A DNA stretch of 39,735 nt, taken from the NCBI RefSeq assembly GCF_002159645.1, contig NZ_NFJB01000030.1:1-39735 (forward strand). Direction: 5' to 3'. Source of the DNA: Parabacteroides sp. An277. Its GTDB lineage: Bacteria; Bacteroidota; Bacteroidia; Bacteroidales; Tannerellaceae. Made by a program: the position numbers and the translations under genes. Under the pieces are notes generated by a model that did not search any database, was not told the DNA's origin, and saw only the letters and a program-made list of their open reading frames with translations. This document shows positions 30,567-39,574 of this stretch, piece after piece. The stretch's first letter is position 1, and every line of letters begins with the position of its first letter.

Positions 30567-31043
30567 TCATTTCCATCGGTACCGCTCGCGAAAATTGGCC
30601 GGGCGGTATTTTTTTCGATACTCACGGGGCGTGTATTTCATCCGGACTGTAAAGAAGCGGGAGAGGGCGGGGCTTGTGCAAAGGTCCGTGCGCGCTACGA
30701 TTTCCTGCAGCGGCAAATCCGTACACGTGAGCCATTCACATATCATCCGCAGTCGGTACTCGTTGATAAACTCGCGCATGGATTGGCCGGTCAGAAACAG
30801 GAATACAATGCCGAGGTGGCGCAAGGGGCGTCCCATGGCTTTGGCAATCTCCTCCGGTTGCGTTCGGATATCCTGGGCCCACACGCGGGCAATCGCGTCC
30901 ATCACGAAGCTACCTGTTGGCTTTATCTGCCGGTCGTTCGTCTGCCAGTACATTTTGCCATCGCTATCCGTTACAATTCGTGCCTCCAAGACCGAGACAT
31001 AAATATCATCCAGCGTAATTTGTTTCAACGGTATCTTTTCCAT
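30567..31043 (-). CDS. AraC-type helix-turn-helix regulator
   Basis: A 158-residue protein. The C-terminal half is an AraC-type DNA-binding domain: REFINEYRLRMICEWLTCTDLPLQEIVARTDLCTSPALSRFFTVRMKYTPREYRKKYR contains both helix-turn-helix units. The N-terminal 70 residues are too short for a normal cupin sensor, and I see no known ligand domain. The promoter carries a palindrome between its boxes, suggesting self-control. A tandem repeat array lies just upstream. Targets are unknown. Confidence 0.82.
   Translation of the reverse strand: MEKIPLKQITLDDIYVSVLEARIVTDSDGKMYWQTNDRQIKPTGSFVMDAIARVWAQDIRTQPEEIAKAMGRPLRHLGIVFLFLTGQSMREFINEYRLRMICEWLTCTDLPLQEIVARTDLCTSPALSRFFTVRMKYTPREYRKKYRPANFRERYRWK
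30580..30615 (+). terminator. Terminator of the serC-serA-DUF1015 transcript
   Basis: TACCGC (30580-30585) pairs with GCGGTA (30603-30608) and seven T's follow. It lies inside the 3' end of the convergent AraC-type gene, which is usual for tightly packed convergent genes. Confidence 0.6.
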
Positions 31044-31056
31044 ATCTTTTTTAGGG

Positions 31057-31087
31057 CAAATATACGCCTATTTAGGCTAAAAAGCAA
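31057..31087 (-). promoter_or_regulatory. Promoter and palindromic operator of the AraC-type gene
   Basis: On the minus strand TTG (31085-31087), a 20-bp spacer and TATATTTG (31057-31064) form a full promoter. The palindrome GCCTATTTAGGC (31066-31077) lies within the spacer, the right position for a repressor site. Confidence 0.65.
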
Positions 31088-31109
31088 GTTATATTTATCA
31101 TTTGAATAT

Positions 31110-31410
31110 GGGAATGATAAAACAGGAATCTTGCATTACCGTCCTGGTACTGGGATGATAAACCGTGAATTACGCATTACTATCCTGGTGCTAGGATGAT
31201 AAACTGTGAATCACGCATTACCATCCTAGTACTGGGATGGTAAACCGTGAATTACGCATTACCATCCTGATACTGGGATAGTAAATTGTGAATTACGCAT
31301 TACTATCCTGGTGCTGGAATGATAAATTGTGAATCACGCATTACCATTCTGGTGTCGGGATGGTAAAACAAGAACCTTGCTTTACTATTTCCGTATTGGA
31401 ATGGTAAATA
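31110..31410. repeat. 41-bp tandem repeat, seven copies
   Basis: GCATTAC-like cores recur at 31133, 31174, 31215, 31256, 31297, 31338 and (as GCTTTAC) 31379, exactly 41 bp apart. Each unit contains an imperfect dyad around ATCC-TGGTAC-TGGGAT and a GGTAA...TTACC pair, so each could fold into a hairpin. As 41 is not a multiple of three, it is not coding. Copies differ by several substitutions. It fills most of the 373-bp gap between the AraC-type start and the GH20 stop. Confidence 0.85.
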
Positions 31411-31416
31411 AAGGAT

Positions 31417-33000
31417 TTACCGGGCAATCTCGAAAGGAACGCGTATCGAAACGCCTTTTTTCATGAGGAAAGTCAGATTCGGGTACAACCGTTGTGTGAA
31501 AGAATTCCAGCTCCGGTGTTCCATTTGCGTCCATCCTGCTTCTGCCAACGCCAAAGCGCGCGGGTAGGTCATGTAGGTTAACCGGTTGATATCCTGTATC
31601 GCTTCTCCCCATAAAGTGCCCATGATACCCTGGACATGCGCCTGCTTTGCGGGCGGGAGTCCATAGCCGGGATCGAATTCGTAGCACCGTTCCAACGTCG
31701 TCACGGGCATGCCCCAATTGTTGAACTCGGGTAAATCGCCCTTGTATTGCGGATAATCCAGGTAGGCATACTCGCCCGGCGCCATGATAAGCGGATTTCC
31801 GGACTGATACGTAAACTCCAGGCAAGCCGGAGTGAGTTGCCCGCGCCAGCTGACCAACGTTGTTTGTTTCGGATAGGGGAACAAATAGCCTTTTACTGGC
31901 GGGAAGATGCTATCCAATTCGCACCAAAGGATGGGCGATTTTCCCTTTTGCTCCAAAATGGAAAACATACGGTTGAAGAATGGAATCATCAGTTGCGATG
32001 TTCGAGTATATCCCAGCTCCTTCATCCGTGCCTGGCAATGTGTGCATGTCCCCCAATTTGTATCGATAACGGACTCGTCGCCGCCCAAATGGATGGACTT
32101 CGATGGAAACAGCTCCGCTACTTCAGCGAGAATATCTTGATACATTTCATATACCTTTTCATTGCTGGCGCATAACATGAGGTTCGTTGTTTTCCCCACC
32201 TCTTTGGCAATTTGTTGCGAAGAGGTACAGCCCAATTCCGGATATGCCGCCAAGATAGCGACGGTATGCCCCGGCATGTCCAGCTCGGGGATGATTTCCA
32301 CATGGCGCAAGGCTGCGTATTGGATCAAGTCCCGTAATTCGTCCTGCGTGTAGTGCTGTGGGCTGGCCAATTGCGGATATTTTTTGATTTCGATACGCCA
32401 CCCTTGGTCGTCGGTCAGATGGAGTTGCAATACATTATATTTATAACGCGCCATCTGGTCGATATAAAACTTGACATCCTCTATCGGGATAAAATGGCGC
32501 GCGGGGTCAATCAATAACGCCCGGAAAGGAAAGCGGGGTGCATCGTCGATTGTCACCGGATGGATTTGGTGTTGTTTCGTCGCACAAACATCGCCTATCA
32601 GCACTTGTTGCAAGGTCATGACGCCATAGAAAACCGCTTGGGGTGATTTCCCTTGGATGGTCAGCCCATTGTTTTTCACTTCCAGACGATAGTGCTCATC
32701 GCCTTCCATTTCCGGATTGATTTGGAGCCGGATGGAGGCCGAGGAGGATTCAACCAAAGGAATTTCTGTTTGCATTTGCTCTTCCAAGATCTGTTGCAAC
32801 GTGGAAGCGGCAAAGTCTAAATCTGGATGATTGGCATAGATAGCCGTTCCTCCGGCACGCACATTAAACGGTTTCCCCTCTCCTTGCACGAGAGAGTTGG
32901 GCATCGGTATCAACGCCGTACAATTATCTTGTGCATAAAGGCTACATATGTAAAACAGCCCTAAGATAATGCAGAAAATTTGAGTCGCAATAGGTTTCAT
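31417..33000 (-). CDS. Exported beta-N-acetylhexosaminidase, GH20
   Basis: A 527-residue enzyme. A signal peptide (residues 1-23, ending LYAQ) is followed by the GH20b-type N-terminal domain (about 25-150) and the catalytic barrel. Motifs are HLTDDQGWRIEI (194-205), ELDMPGHTVA (239-248) and the catalytic pair Asp308-Glu309 in HLGGDES. It removes terminal GlcNAc or GalNAc from glycans such as host mucin or chitin fragments, probably in the periplasm. It follows lepA by 21 bp on the same strand, an unusual operon pairing. No other glycan-use genes are adjacent. Confidence 0.93.
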   Translation of the reverse strand: MKPIATQIFCIILGLFYICSLYAQDNCTALIPMPNSLVQGEGKPFNVRAGGTAIYANHPDLDFAASTLQQILEEQMQTEIPLVESSSASIRLQINPEMEGDEHYRLEVKNNGLTIQGKSPQAVFYGVMTLQQVLIGDVCATKQHQIHPVTIDDAPRFPFRALLIDPARHFIPIEDVKFYIDQMARYKYNVLQLHLTDDQGWRIEIKKYPQLASPQHYTQDELRDLIQYAALRHVEIIPELDMPGHTVAILAAYPELGCTSSQQIAKEVGKTTNLMLCASNEKVYEMYQDILAEVAELFPSKSIHLGGDESVIDTNWGTCTHCQARMKELGYTRTSQLMIPFFNRMFSILEQKGKSPILWCELDSIFPPVKGYLFPYPKQTTLVSWRGQLTPACLEFTYQSGNPLIMAPGEYAYLDYPQYKGDLPEFNNWGMPVTTLERCYEFDPGYGLPPAKQAHVQGIMGTLWGEAIQDINRLTYMTYPRALALAEAGWTQMEHRSWNSFTQRLYPNLTFLMKKGVSIRVPFEIAR

Positions 33001-33021
33001 TTCGAAAGAATTATAAATACA

Positions 33022-34809
33022 TTAATCCAGTTTCAGGACAGCGAGGAATGCCTTCTGGGGAACTTCCACGGTGCCGATTTGCTTCATGCGTTTCTTTCCT
33101 TCCTTTTGTTTCTCCAAAAGTTTGCGCTTACGAGAAACGTCGCCACCATAACATTTGGCGGTCACATCCTTGCGGACGGCCTTGATGGTTTCGCGGGCAA
33201 TGATTTTCGCGCCGATGGCAGCTTGGATGGCAATTTCGAATTGCTGGCGTGGGATGAGTTCCTTGAGCTTTTCGCACATGCGCCGACCGAAGGGTACGCT
33301 GTTGTCCACATGCGTCAACGTCGAGAGGGCATCAACCGGTTCACCGTTCAGGAGGATGTCCAGTTTTACCAATCGGCTGGGGCGATAGTCATACAAGTGA
33401 TAATCGAACGAGGCATAACCCTTCGAGATGCTCTTTAGCTTGTCGTAGAAGTCAATCACGATTTCGCCCAGCGGGAGGTCGTAGATAATCTCCACGCGGT
33501 CTCCTGAGATATAATTCTGCTTCACGAGTACACCCCGTTTCCCCAGACAAAGCGTCATGATGGGACCGATGTAGGCGGTGCGGGTGATGACCGAGGCCCG
33601 GATGTAAGGCTCTTCGATGTGGTCGATGAGCGTCGGGTCGGGCAGACCGCTCGGGTTGTGTACCTCCTTGCAATTTCCTTTCTTATCGTATACTTTATAA
33701 GACACGTTCGGGACGGTTGTAATCACATTCATGTTAAATTCGCGGTCAAGGCGTTCCTGGATAATTTCCATGTGGAGTAACCCTAAGAATCCGCATCGGA
33801 AGCCGAACCCCAACGCTGCCGAACTTTCGGGTTGGAAGGTCAGCGAGGCATCGTTCAGTTGTAGCTTCTCAAGTGAAGAGCGCAGGTTTTCGAAATCCTC
33901 CGTTTCGATAGGATAGACACCGGCGAAGACCATTGGTTTCACCTCTTCGAATCCGGCAATGGCTTCTGCAGCCGGACGGTTTACGTGCGTAATCGTATCT
34001 CCTACGCGTACCTCCTTCGACGTCTTGATACCAGAGATGATATACCCCACATCGCCTGTCCGCACCTCGTCGCGAGGCGACATCTCCAACTTCAATACGC
34101 CTACTTCGTCGGCATCATATTCCTTTCCGGTGGCAATAAACTTCACGTGGTCTCCCTTGCGGATAACACCGTTCTCGACTTTGAAATAGGCGATAATCCC
34201 GCGAAAAGAGTTAAAAACAGAATCGAAGATAAGGCATTGGAGTGGTGCCTCGGGGTCTCCTTGCGGAGCTGGAATGCGTTCGATGACGGCCTGCAGGAGT
34301 GCTTCCACGCCTTCACCCGTCTTACCGCTGGCACGAAGGATTTCACTTCGATCGCACCCTAAAAGCTCGATGATCTCATCCTCTACCTCTTCCGGCATGG
34401 CGCTTGGCAAATCAACCTTGTTCAACACCGGGATAATCTCCAAATCATTTTCGAGAGCCATATACAGGTTCGAAATGGTCTGGGCTTGTACGCCTTGGGA
34501 GGCGTCCACAATCAGCAGCGCACCTTCGCAAGCTGCAATCGAACGGGAGACTTCGTAAGAGAAGTCGACATGCCCCGGCGTATCTATCAAATTAAGGATA
34601 TAGGGTTCTCCCTTGTATGTATAATTCATTTGGATGGCATGGCTTTTGATGGTGATGCCACGCTCGCGTTCCAAATCCATATCATCTAATACCTGATCTT
34701 GCATATCCCTTGATTCAACTGTTTTGGTAAATTCCAACAGGCGGTCGGCAAGGGTACTTTTCCCATGGTCGATATGGGCGATAATGCAAAAGTTTCGGAT
34801 ATTCTTCAT
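33022..34809 (-). CDS. lepA: Elongation factor 4 (LepA), ribosome-associated GTPase
   Basis: A 595-residue LepA. G1 is AHIDHGKST (11-19), G3 is DTPGH and G4 is NKVD. Domain II, the EF-G-like domains and the LepA-specific C-terminal domain (ending around [27 protein letters not shown]) are all present, at family length. LepA affects translation under stress and 30S assembly. The start at 34809 is set by the family N-terminus [15 protein letters not shown] -7 box TATCTTTG (minus strand, 34844-34851) lies upstream, with its -33 region inside the sigma factor gene's terminator. Confidence 0.97.
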   Translation of the reverse strand: MKNIRNFCIIAHIDHGKSTLADRLLEFTKTVESRDMQDQVLDDMDLERERGITIKSHAIQMNYTYKGEPYILNLIDTPGHVDFSYEVSRSIAACEGALLIVDASQGVQAQTISNLYMALENDLEIIPVLNKVDLPSAMPEEVEDEIIELLGCDRSEILRASGKTGEGVEALLQAVIERIPAPQGDPEAPLQCLIFDSVFNSFRGIIAYFKVENGVIRKGDHVKFIATGKEYDADEVGVLKLEMSPRDEVRTGDVGYIISGIKTSKEVRVGDTITHVNRPAAEAIAGFEEVKPMVFAGVYPIETEDFENLRSSLEKLQLNDASLTFQPESSAALGFGFRCGFLGLLHMEIIQERLDREFNMNVITTVPNVSYKVYDKKGNCKEVHNPSGLPDPTLIDHIEEPYIRASVITRTAYIGPIMTLCLGKRGVLVKQNYISGDRVEIIYDLPLGEIVIDFYDKLKSISKGYASFDYHLYDYRPSRLVKLDILLNGEPVDALSTLTHVDNSVPFGRRMCEKLKELIPRQQFEIAIQAAIGAKIIARETIKAVRKDVTAKCYGGDVSRKRKLLEKQKEGKKRMKQIGTVEVPQKAFLAVLKLD

Positions 34810-34851
34810 GTTGTCTTTATTTCGTTTCCTAATTTTTAGGGTGCAAAGATA

Positions 34852-34890
34852 CAAAAAAAGGCCGTGCCTTGATAAGCACCGCCCTTTTTT
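34852..34890. terminator. Terminator after the ECF sigma factor gene
   Basis: The arms 34860-34867 and 34876-34883 pair over 8 positions with one mismatch. An A-run lies on the left and a T-run on the right. On the minus strand it ends the sigma factor transcript just before the lepA promoter. Confidence 0.7.
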
Positions 34891-34921
34891 AAAGCAATTA
34901 AAAGTTGTTATGTATCTACTT

Positions 34922-35425
34922 TTAACGATAATCTTTCAAAGTTTTCTGTAATTCTTGCCGGGCAAAGAAGATACGACTCTTCACGGTGCCTAATGGCAAA
35001 TGGAGTTTTTCCGCGATTTCACTGTATTTGTAACCGCTTACATACATCGAGAAAGGCATCTTTAAGTCGTGGTTCAACCCTTCGATGGCTTTCGAAATCT
35101 CTTGGATTTGGTACGAACTATCCGGCGAATTGAAACCTGAATCAGTAGTTACATCCAAATTGTAAAGGTCTACGTTTTGATCTACAATTGTTTGTGTCCT
35201 TACAATTTTATGGTAATTGTTGATAAAGATGTTCCGCATGACGGTTAATACCCAACCCTTGAAGTTTACATTGTCGACAAACTTTTCCTGATTATCCAAC
35301 ACTTTCAACGTCGTGTCTTGCGTCAGGTCTTGCGCATCGTCCCGATTAGCTGTGAGCATCATGGCGAAATTCATCATATTCTCCTGCATGCCCAATAGGT
35401 TCTTTTTAAATTGCAACGTATTCAT
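34922..35425 (-). CDS. ECF-type RNA polymerase sigma factor
   Basis: A 167-residue sigma-70 family protein with region 2 ([24 protein letters not shown]...[19 protein letters not shown]) and region 4 ([50 protein letters not shown]). There is no anti-sigma gene next to it, so it may be controlled otherwise. The start at 35425 fits the family; a longer frame starts at 35452. A -7-like TAATTTTG lies immediately upstream on the minus strand (35435-35442), which would give a nearly leaderless mRNA if used with this start. Its terminator separates it from lepA. Confidence 0.92.
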   Translation of the reverse strand: MNTLQFKKNLLGMQENMMNFAMMLTANRDDAQDLTQDTTLKVLDNQEKFVDNVNFKGWVLTVMRNIFINNYHKIVRTQTIVDQNVDLYNLDVTTDSGFNSPDSSYQIQEISKAIEGLNHDLKMPFSMYVSGYKYSEIAEKLHLPLGTVKSRIFFARQELQKTLKDYR

Positions 35426-35607
35426 GTTTGATATCAAAATTAAGTTAGACATTGCGTTAATACATTCATGCCCCCTCTTCTATGAGGAAGCATACAAATG
35501 TACGGATAAAAAATGGGATAACCGCATCTTTCTTGATAAAATTATCTTATTGGAAGATAGGAAATAGTAATAATTCAATTTAGGCCTATGAATAATGCCG
35601 TTTATAA

Positions 35608-36297
35608 CTATATTGGAGATTGTTTATAGGCGTCATTAAAATCTTGTATGCTTATGGATGCGTCATCTTTCATCTTATAGAAAATGTGTTTGTCGATTAC
35701 GACATACTCGAAAGCCCCCATGCCGAGTAAATCACTGAGGATTTGACGGGCGGCACGTAGGTGTATGTGAGCGATACGGCAAAATTGGTTGAGACTGATA
35801 TAAGGGTGGCTTTCCAGATAGAGAAGAAGATGTCTGACAGGTTGCGTCCATTTCAGCAATGTTCCTTTCGAAGAGCGGCTCTTTTTCCAAGCGAGTACCA
35901 GCACTTCGTTGGCGAGGATATTTTCATCGGCCACACGGATATATGCCTTGTACCGCCCCTCTTTGTCTGGAGCAAGGTAAGGGCGTTCTTCGCCTGGGGC
36001 GATGTAGATTTCCAATACGGTTTTACCATTGATATCCCATCGTTTGGCGCTAAAGTCGACTTGCGGCTGGGTATACATGTTGGAGGCGGCTTCAATCATG
36101 TAATATTCCTCTTCGCTTCGGATGCCAGAAATGCTTCCGTTGTCTTTCACGCCAATGAGCAATCGCCCTCCGTCGGTATTGGCAAAAGCACTTAACGTAC
36201 GGGCGATTTTTTTGCTATCGCTTACTTCAAACTTAAAGTCAAGTTGTTGGTGTTCTCCTTGCTCAATGAGTATTTGTATAGGATGTTTTTTTATCAT
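35608..36297 (-). CDS. AlbA_2/Schlafen-like DNA-binding domain protein
   Basis: A 229-residue protein. The first 130 residues match the AlbA_2 (divergent AAA-4, Schlafen-like) domain: EHQQLDFKFEVSDSKKIARTLSAFANTDGGRLLIGVKDNGSISGI and RPYLAPDKEGRYKAYIRVADENILA. The C-terminal part (PVRHLLLYLESHPYISLNQFCRIAHIHLRAARQILSDLLGMGAFEY) looks like a winged helix. It is probably a DNA- or RNA-binding regulator; targets are unknown. It is divergent from the antiporter gene, sharing a 73-bp intergenic region. Confidence 0.85.
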   Translation of the reverse strand: MIKKHPIQILIEQGEHQQLDFKFEVSDSKKIARTLSAFANTDGGRLLIGVKDNGSISGIRSEEEYYMIEAASNMYTQPQVDFSAKRWDINGKTVLEIYIAPGEERPYLAPDKEGRYKAYIRVADENILANEVLVLAWKKSRSSKGTLLKWTQPVRHLLLYLESHPYISLNQFCRIAHIHLRAARQILSDLLGMGAFEYVVIDKHIFYKMKDDASISIQDFNDAYKQSPI

Positions 36298-36320
36298 CTT
36301 GCCTTGCTATTTTAACGCCG

Positions 36321-36351
36321 CAAAAATAAAATAAATACTTAACTTTGCCAA
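36321..36351 (-). promoter_or_regulatory. Promoter of the AlbA_2 gene
   Basis: On the minus strand TTG (36349-36351), a 20-bp spacer and TATTTTTG (36321-36328). The divergent antiporter gene has TAACTTTG at 36340-36347, so the two promoters overlap and may exclude each other. Confidence 0.65.
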
Positions 36352-36370
36352 TGAAAAAATACATATAACC

Positions 36371-38638
36371 ATGTCTGAAGTATCTACGTTGATTTCCGAT
36401 TTGGGCTTTATTTTGATATGTGCCGGAATCGTGACTTTGTTGTTTAAATGGCTCAAACAGCCTGTTGTCTTGGGATATATTGTGGCGGGTATCTTGGCAG
36501 GACCAGCTTGTGAGTTCTTGCCAACGGTGGCAGATACAGCTAATATCGATACGTGGGCGGATATAGGTGTTATTTTCCTATTGTTTACTTTGGGTTTGGA
36601 TTTCAGCTTTAAGAAGTTGGTAAAGATAGGAAGTACGGCGGTGACAGGAGCTGTTACAGTGATTGCAGGTATGATGTTAGTGGGATATGCGACCGGACTT
36701 GCTTTAGGTTGGGGACATATGAATGCTCTTTTCCTGGGTGGAATGTTGTCGATGTCTTCGACTACCATAATATATAAAGCGTTCGACGATATGGGACTTC
36801 GTAACCAGCGGTTTGCAGGTGTCGTATTGGGAATTTTAGTGGCCGAGGATTTGTTTGCCGTGTTGATGATGGTATTGCTCTCGACTTTAGCCGTCAGCCA
36901 GGAGGTCGAAGGTTTGGAATTACTGGATAGCGTTATCAAGCTGGGTGTATTTCTCTTGTTCTGTTTTGTGGTGGGGATTTACTTGATTCCCTCATTTCTT
37001 CGGTTTTTCCGCAAATACTTGAATGATGAGACGTTATTGGTCGTTAGTTTGGGGTTATGTCTGGGCATGGTTTTGGTTGCAACTAAAGCTGGTTTCTCTT
37101 CTGCATTAGGTGCTTTTATCATGGGTTCCATTTTGGCTGAAACACTGGAGGCAGAAAAGATAGAGCATTTGGTTAAACCGGTGAAAGACCTTTTCGGAGC
37201 AATCTTTTTTGTATCGGTAGGTATGATGATCGACCCGCAATTACTCTGGGAATATAAACTCCCGATAGCTTTATTAACTCTTATTGTGCTGGTTGGGCAG
37301 GTTAGCTTCGGAACATTTGGCGTATTGCTTTCAGGTCAACCCTTAAAGATTGCTGTGCAATCCGGTTTCTCGCTTGCTCAGATAGGAGAGTTTGCTTTTA
37401 TCCTTGCTTCGTTAGGGCAATCTTTGAAAGTAACAGATTCGTTTTTGTATCCAATTGTAGTAGCTGTATCGGTAATTACGACCTTTTTTACTCCTTATAT
37501 GATTCGTTTTGCGGAACCTGCTTACGAACGAATCAATCGTCTTTTCCCTACGCGTTGGCGGAATTTTTTGGAGCGTTATGCTTTAGGTTCTACTACAATT
37601 CATCAACGGAGTGATTGGCATTACCTTTTAAAGTCCTTACTGCGTATTGTCGCGATTTATACCTCGGTGGCTGTTGTGTTGATTTTTGTTTGGTTGCAAT
37701 ATGTTGCTCCGCTGATAATGTCTCGTCTTCCGGGTTGGCAAGGGTCAATTGTCTCTTTAGTTCTGATATTAGCGTTGATTTCTCCTATTTTGCGTGCAAT
37801 TATCATGAAGAAGAATCATTCGCCTGAGTTCCAGAAATTGTGGCGTGACAATCTCTTTAATCGGGCACCGCTGGTTTCTCTTATCGTTTTGCGTATGTTG
37901 TTATGTGCGACGCTTGTAATGATACCAGTGGCGCGCTTACTCAACGTGGCGGTGGGATATATGTGGTTATTGGCTTGTGTGGTAATTGTTTCTATCATGC
38001 TTTCTAAAAAACTTAAGAAGCAATCTATTTTGATGGAACGTCGTTTCTTTACGAATTTGACAGCTCGTGAAGTAGAACAGGAGAAGCAAGCTACTATTAA
38101 TCCTAATTTTGCCAATCATTTATTAGAGCGTGATCTTCATTTGGCTGATTTTGAAGTAAAACAAAATTCACCAAGTGCAGGTAAAACTTTAAAGGAGTTG
38201 AACTTTCGAAAACTATGTAATATTAATGTAGTAACAATTATACGAGGCGATATCCGCATTAATATTCCAGGTGGCAACGAGCGGCTTTTCCCGTTTGATA
38301 AAATAGTTGTGGTGGGTTCAGACGACGATTTGGAACATTTCCGCACGTATGTAGACGAGCGTTATCAATCGTATCTCCAACGCCGTGTCACCCATCAGCA
38401 GGAAGTGAATATCGAGCAATTCCAAATTCAAAAGGGGTCGCAGCTCATTGGGCGGACGATACAAGATTCGGGCATTCGAGATCAAGCGGCTTGTCTGGTC
38501 ATTGGTATTGAACGAGGTACGACTTCCCTTAAAAATCCGGCTCCTACTGTATCTTTCGAAGAGGGTGATTTGGTTTGGATTGTCGGAGAACATGAGAAAG
38601 TACTCCGTTTGAGTGAGGGAGTGCTCTTGAATGGATAG
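36371..38638 (+). CDS. CPA2-family cation:proton antiporter with two C-terminal RCK_C domains
   Basis: A 755-residue inner-membrane protein. The KefB-type membrane domain (about 1-400, 12 or so helices) starts with LGFILICAGIVTLLFKWLKQPVVLGYIVAGILAGP. Additional hydrophobic stretches follow at about 415-560, more than in typical KefB/KefC. The C-terminus has two RCK_C (TrkA-C) domains, near 585-665 and 675-752 (SPSAGKTLKELNFRK..., GSQLIGRTIQDSGIRD...). No RCK_N nucleotide-binding domain is seen. It probably exchanges K+ or Na+ for protons, gated by a ligand at the RCK_C pair. The WYL regulator follows by 33 bp. Confidence 0.9.
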   Translation: MSEVSTLISDLGFILICAGIVTLLFKWLKQPVVLGYIVAGILAGPACEFLPTVADTANIDTWADIGVIFLLFTLGLDFSFKKLVKIGSTAVTGAVTVIAGMMLVGYATGLALGWGHMNALFLGGMLSMSSTTIIYKAFDDMGLRNQRFAGVVLGILVAEDLFAVLMMVLLSTLAVSQEVEGLELLDSVIKLGVFLLFCFVVGIYLIPSFLRFFRKYLNDETLLVVSLGLCLGMVLVATKAGFSSALGAFIMGSILAETLEAEKIEHLVKPVKDLFGAIFFVSVGMMIDPQLLWEYKLPIALLTLIVLVGQVSFGTFGVLLSGQPLKIAVQSGFSLAQIGEFAFILASLGQSLKVTDSFLYPIVVAVSVITTFFTPYMIRFAEPAYERINRLFPTRWRNFLERYALGSTTIHQRSDWHYLLKSLLRIVAIYTSVAVVLIFVWLQYVAPLIMSRLPGWQGSIVSLVLILALISPILRAIIMKKNHSPEFQKLWRDNLFNRAPLVSLIVLRMLLCATLVMIPVARLLNVAVGYMWLLACVVIVSIMLSKKLKKQSILMERRFFTNLTAREVEQEKQATINPNFANHLLERDLHLADFEVKQNSPSAGKTLKELNFRKLCNINVVTIIRGDIRINIPGGNERLFPFDKIVVVGSDDDLEHFRTYVDERYQSYLQRRVTHQQEVNIEQFQIQKGSQLIGRTIQDSGIRDQAACLVIGIERGTTSLKNPAPTVSFEEGDLVWIVGEHEKVLRLSEGVLLNG

Positions 38639-38671
38639 CGTGAAAATAGAAATAATCCTAAATAGCGAGTT

Positions 38672-39574
38672 ATGGCAAAAGAGTTATTCAGTAGATATAT
38701 TTGGTTAATCGAATTGATTTATCGAGCGAAGGGTATTACGTTCAATGAAATTAATGCGCGTTGGATGCGTACGGATATGAGCGAAGGTAAGCCTTTGCCT
38801 CTTCGTACGTTTCATAATTGGATTGATAAAATCGAGGAGGTTTTTGACATTAATATAATATGTAATAGGCGTGGTGGCTATTATTATTCTATTGAAAATG
38901 TAGATGATTTAGAAAAGGATGGCCTGAGAAACTGGTTATTGAATACGTTTTCTGTCAACAACTTAATTCATGAAAGTTATCCTTTAAAGCAACGAATTTT
39001 ATTTGAAAATATACCTTCTGGAAGAGTGTTTCTAACGCCTGTTATAGAGGCTATGCGTGAAGGGCGGGTGATTCGTTTTTCTTATCAAAGTTATTGGTGG
39101 GATGAACCTAAAGAGATTGAGGCTGAGCCTTATTGTGTGAAGGTTTTTAAACAACGTTGGTATGTCGTAGTTCGGAATTTGGCTCATAAAGGTTTGCGTA
39201 TTTATGCGTTCGATCGTATTCAGTCTTTAGCACTCACGGATATGACTTTCATTTACCCTCAGGATTTCAATCCGCAAGCTTACTTCGATGCCAGCTTTGG
39301 AATTATTGTGGATGAAGAGTGTGAGATAGAGATAGTTCGAATTAAAGTATATAATAATCAAAATCAATATGTACGCGCATTGCCTTTACATCATACACAA
39401 AAAGAAATAGAGAAAACAGACGATTATTCCATATTTGAATATCTCTTAAGACCCACTTATGATTTCAAACAAGAACTTCTTTCGCATGGAGACGATATCG
39501 AAGTACTTGCTCCTATGTGGTTGCGCGAAGAGATAAAAAATGTGGCGGAAAAGATTTGTAGGAGGTATCATTAG
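38672..39574 (+). CDS. WYL-domain transcriptional regulator
   Basis: A 300-residue protein. An N-terminal winged helix (RYIWLIELIYRAKGITFNEINARWMRTD...RTFHNWIDKIEEVF) is followed by a WYL domain (about 125-205: GRVIRFSYQSYW, EAEPYCVKVFKQRWYVVVRN, RIYAFDRIQSL). A C-terminal WCX-like extension follows (from about 225). WYL regulators often bind nucleic acid ligands and control DNA-damage or phage-defence genes. It lies 33 bp after the antiporter and may share its transcript. Whether it controls anything else in the window is not shown by the sequence. Confidence 0.9.
   Translation: MAKELFSRYIWLIELIYRAKGITFNEINARWMRTDMSEGKPLPLRTFHNWIDKIEEVFDINIICNRRGGYYYSIENVDDLEKDGLRNWLLNTFSVNNLIHESYPLKQRILFENIPSGRVFLTPVIEAMREGRVIRFSYQSYWWDEPKEIEAEPYCVKVFKQRWYVVVRNLAHKGLRIYAFDRIQSLALTDMTFIYPQDFNPQAYFDASFGIIVDEECEIEIVRIKVYNNQNQYVRALPLHHTQKEIEKTDDYSIFEYLLRPTYDFKQELLSHGDDIEVLAPMWLREEIKNVAEKICRRYH

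Noticed and set aside
31110-31410. CRISPR array
   Set aside because: Units follow each other without spacers, vary along their whole length, and no cas gene is present. It is a tandem repeat.
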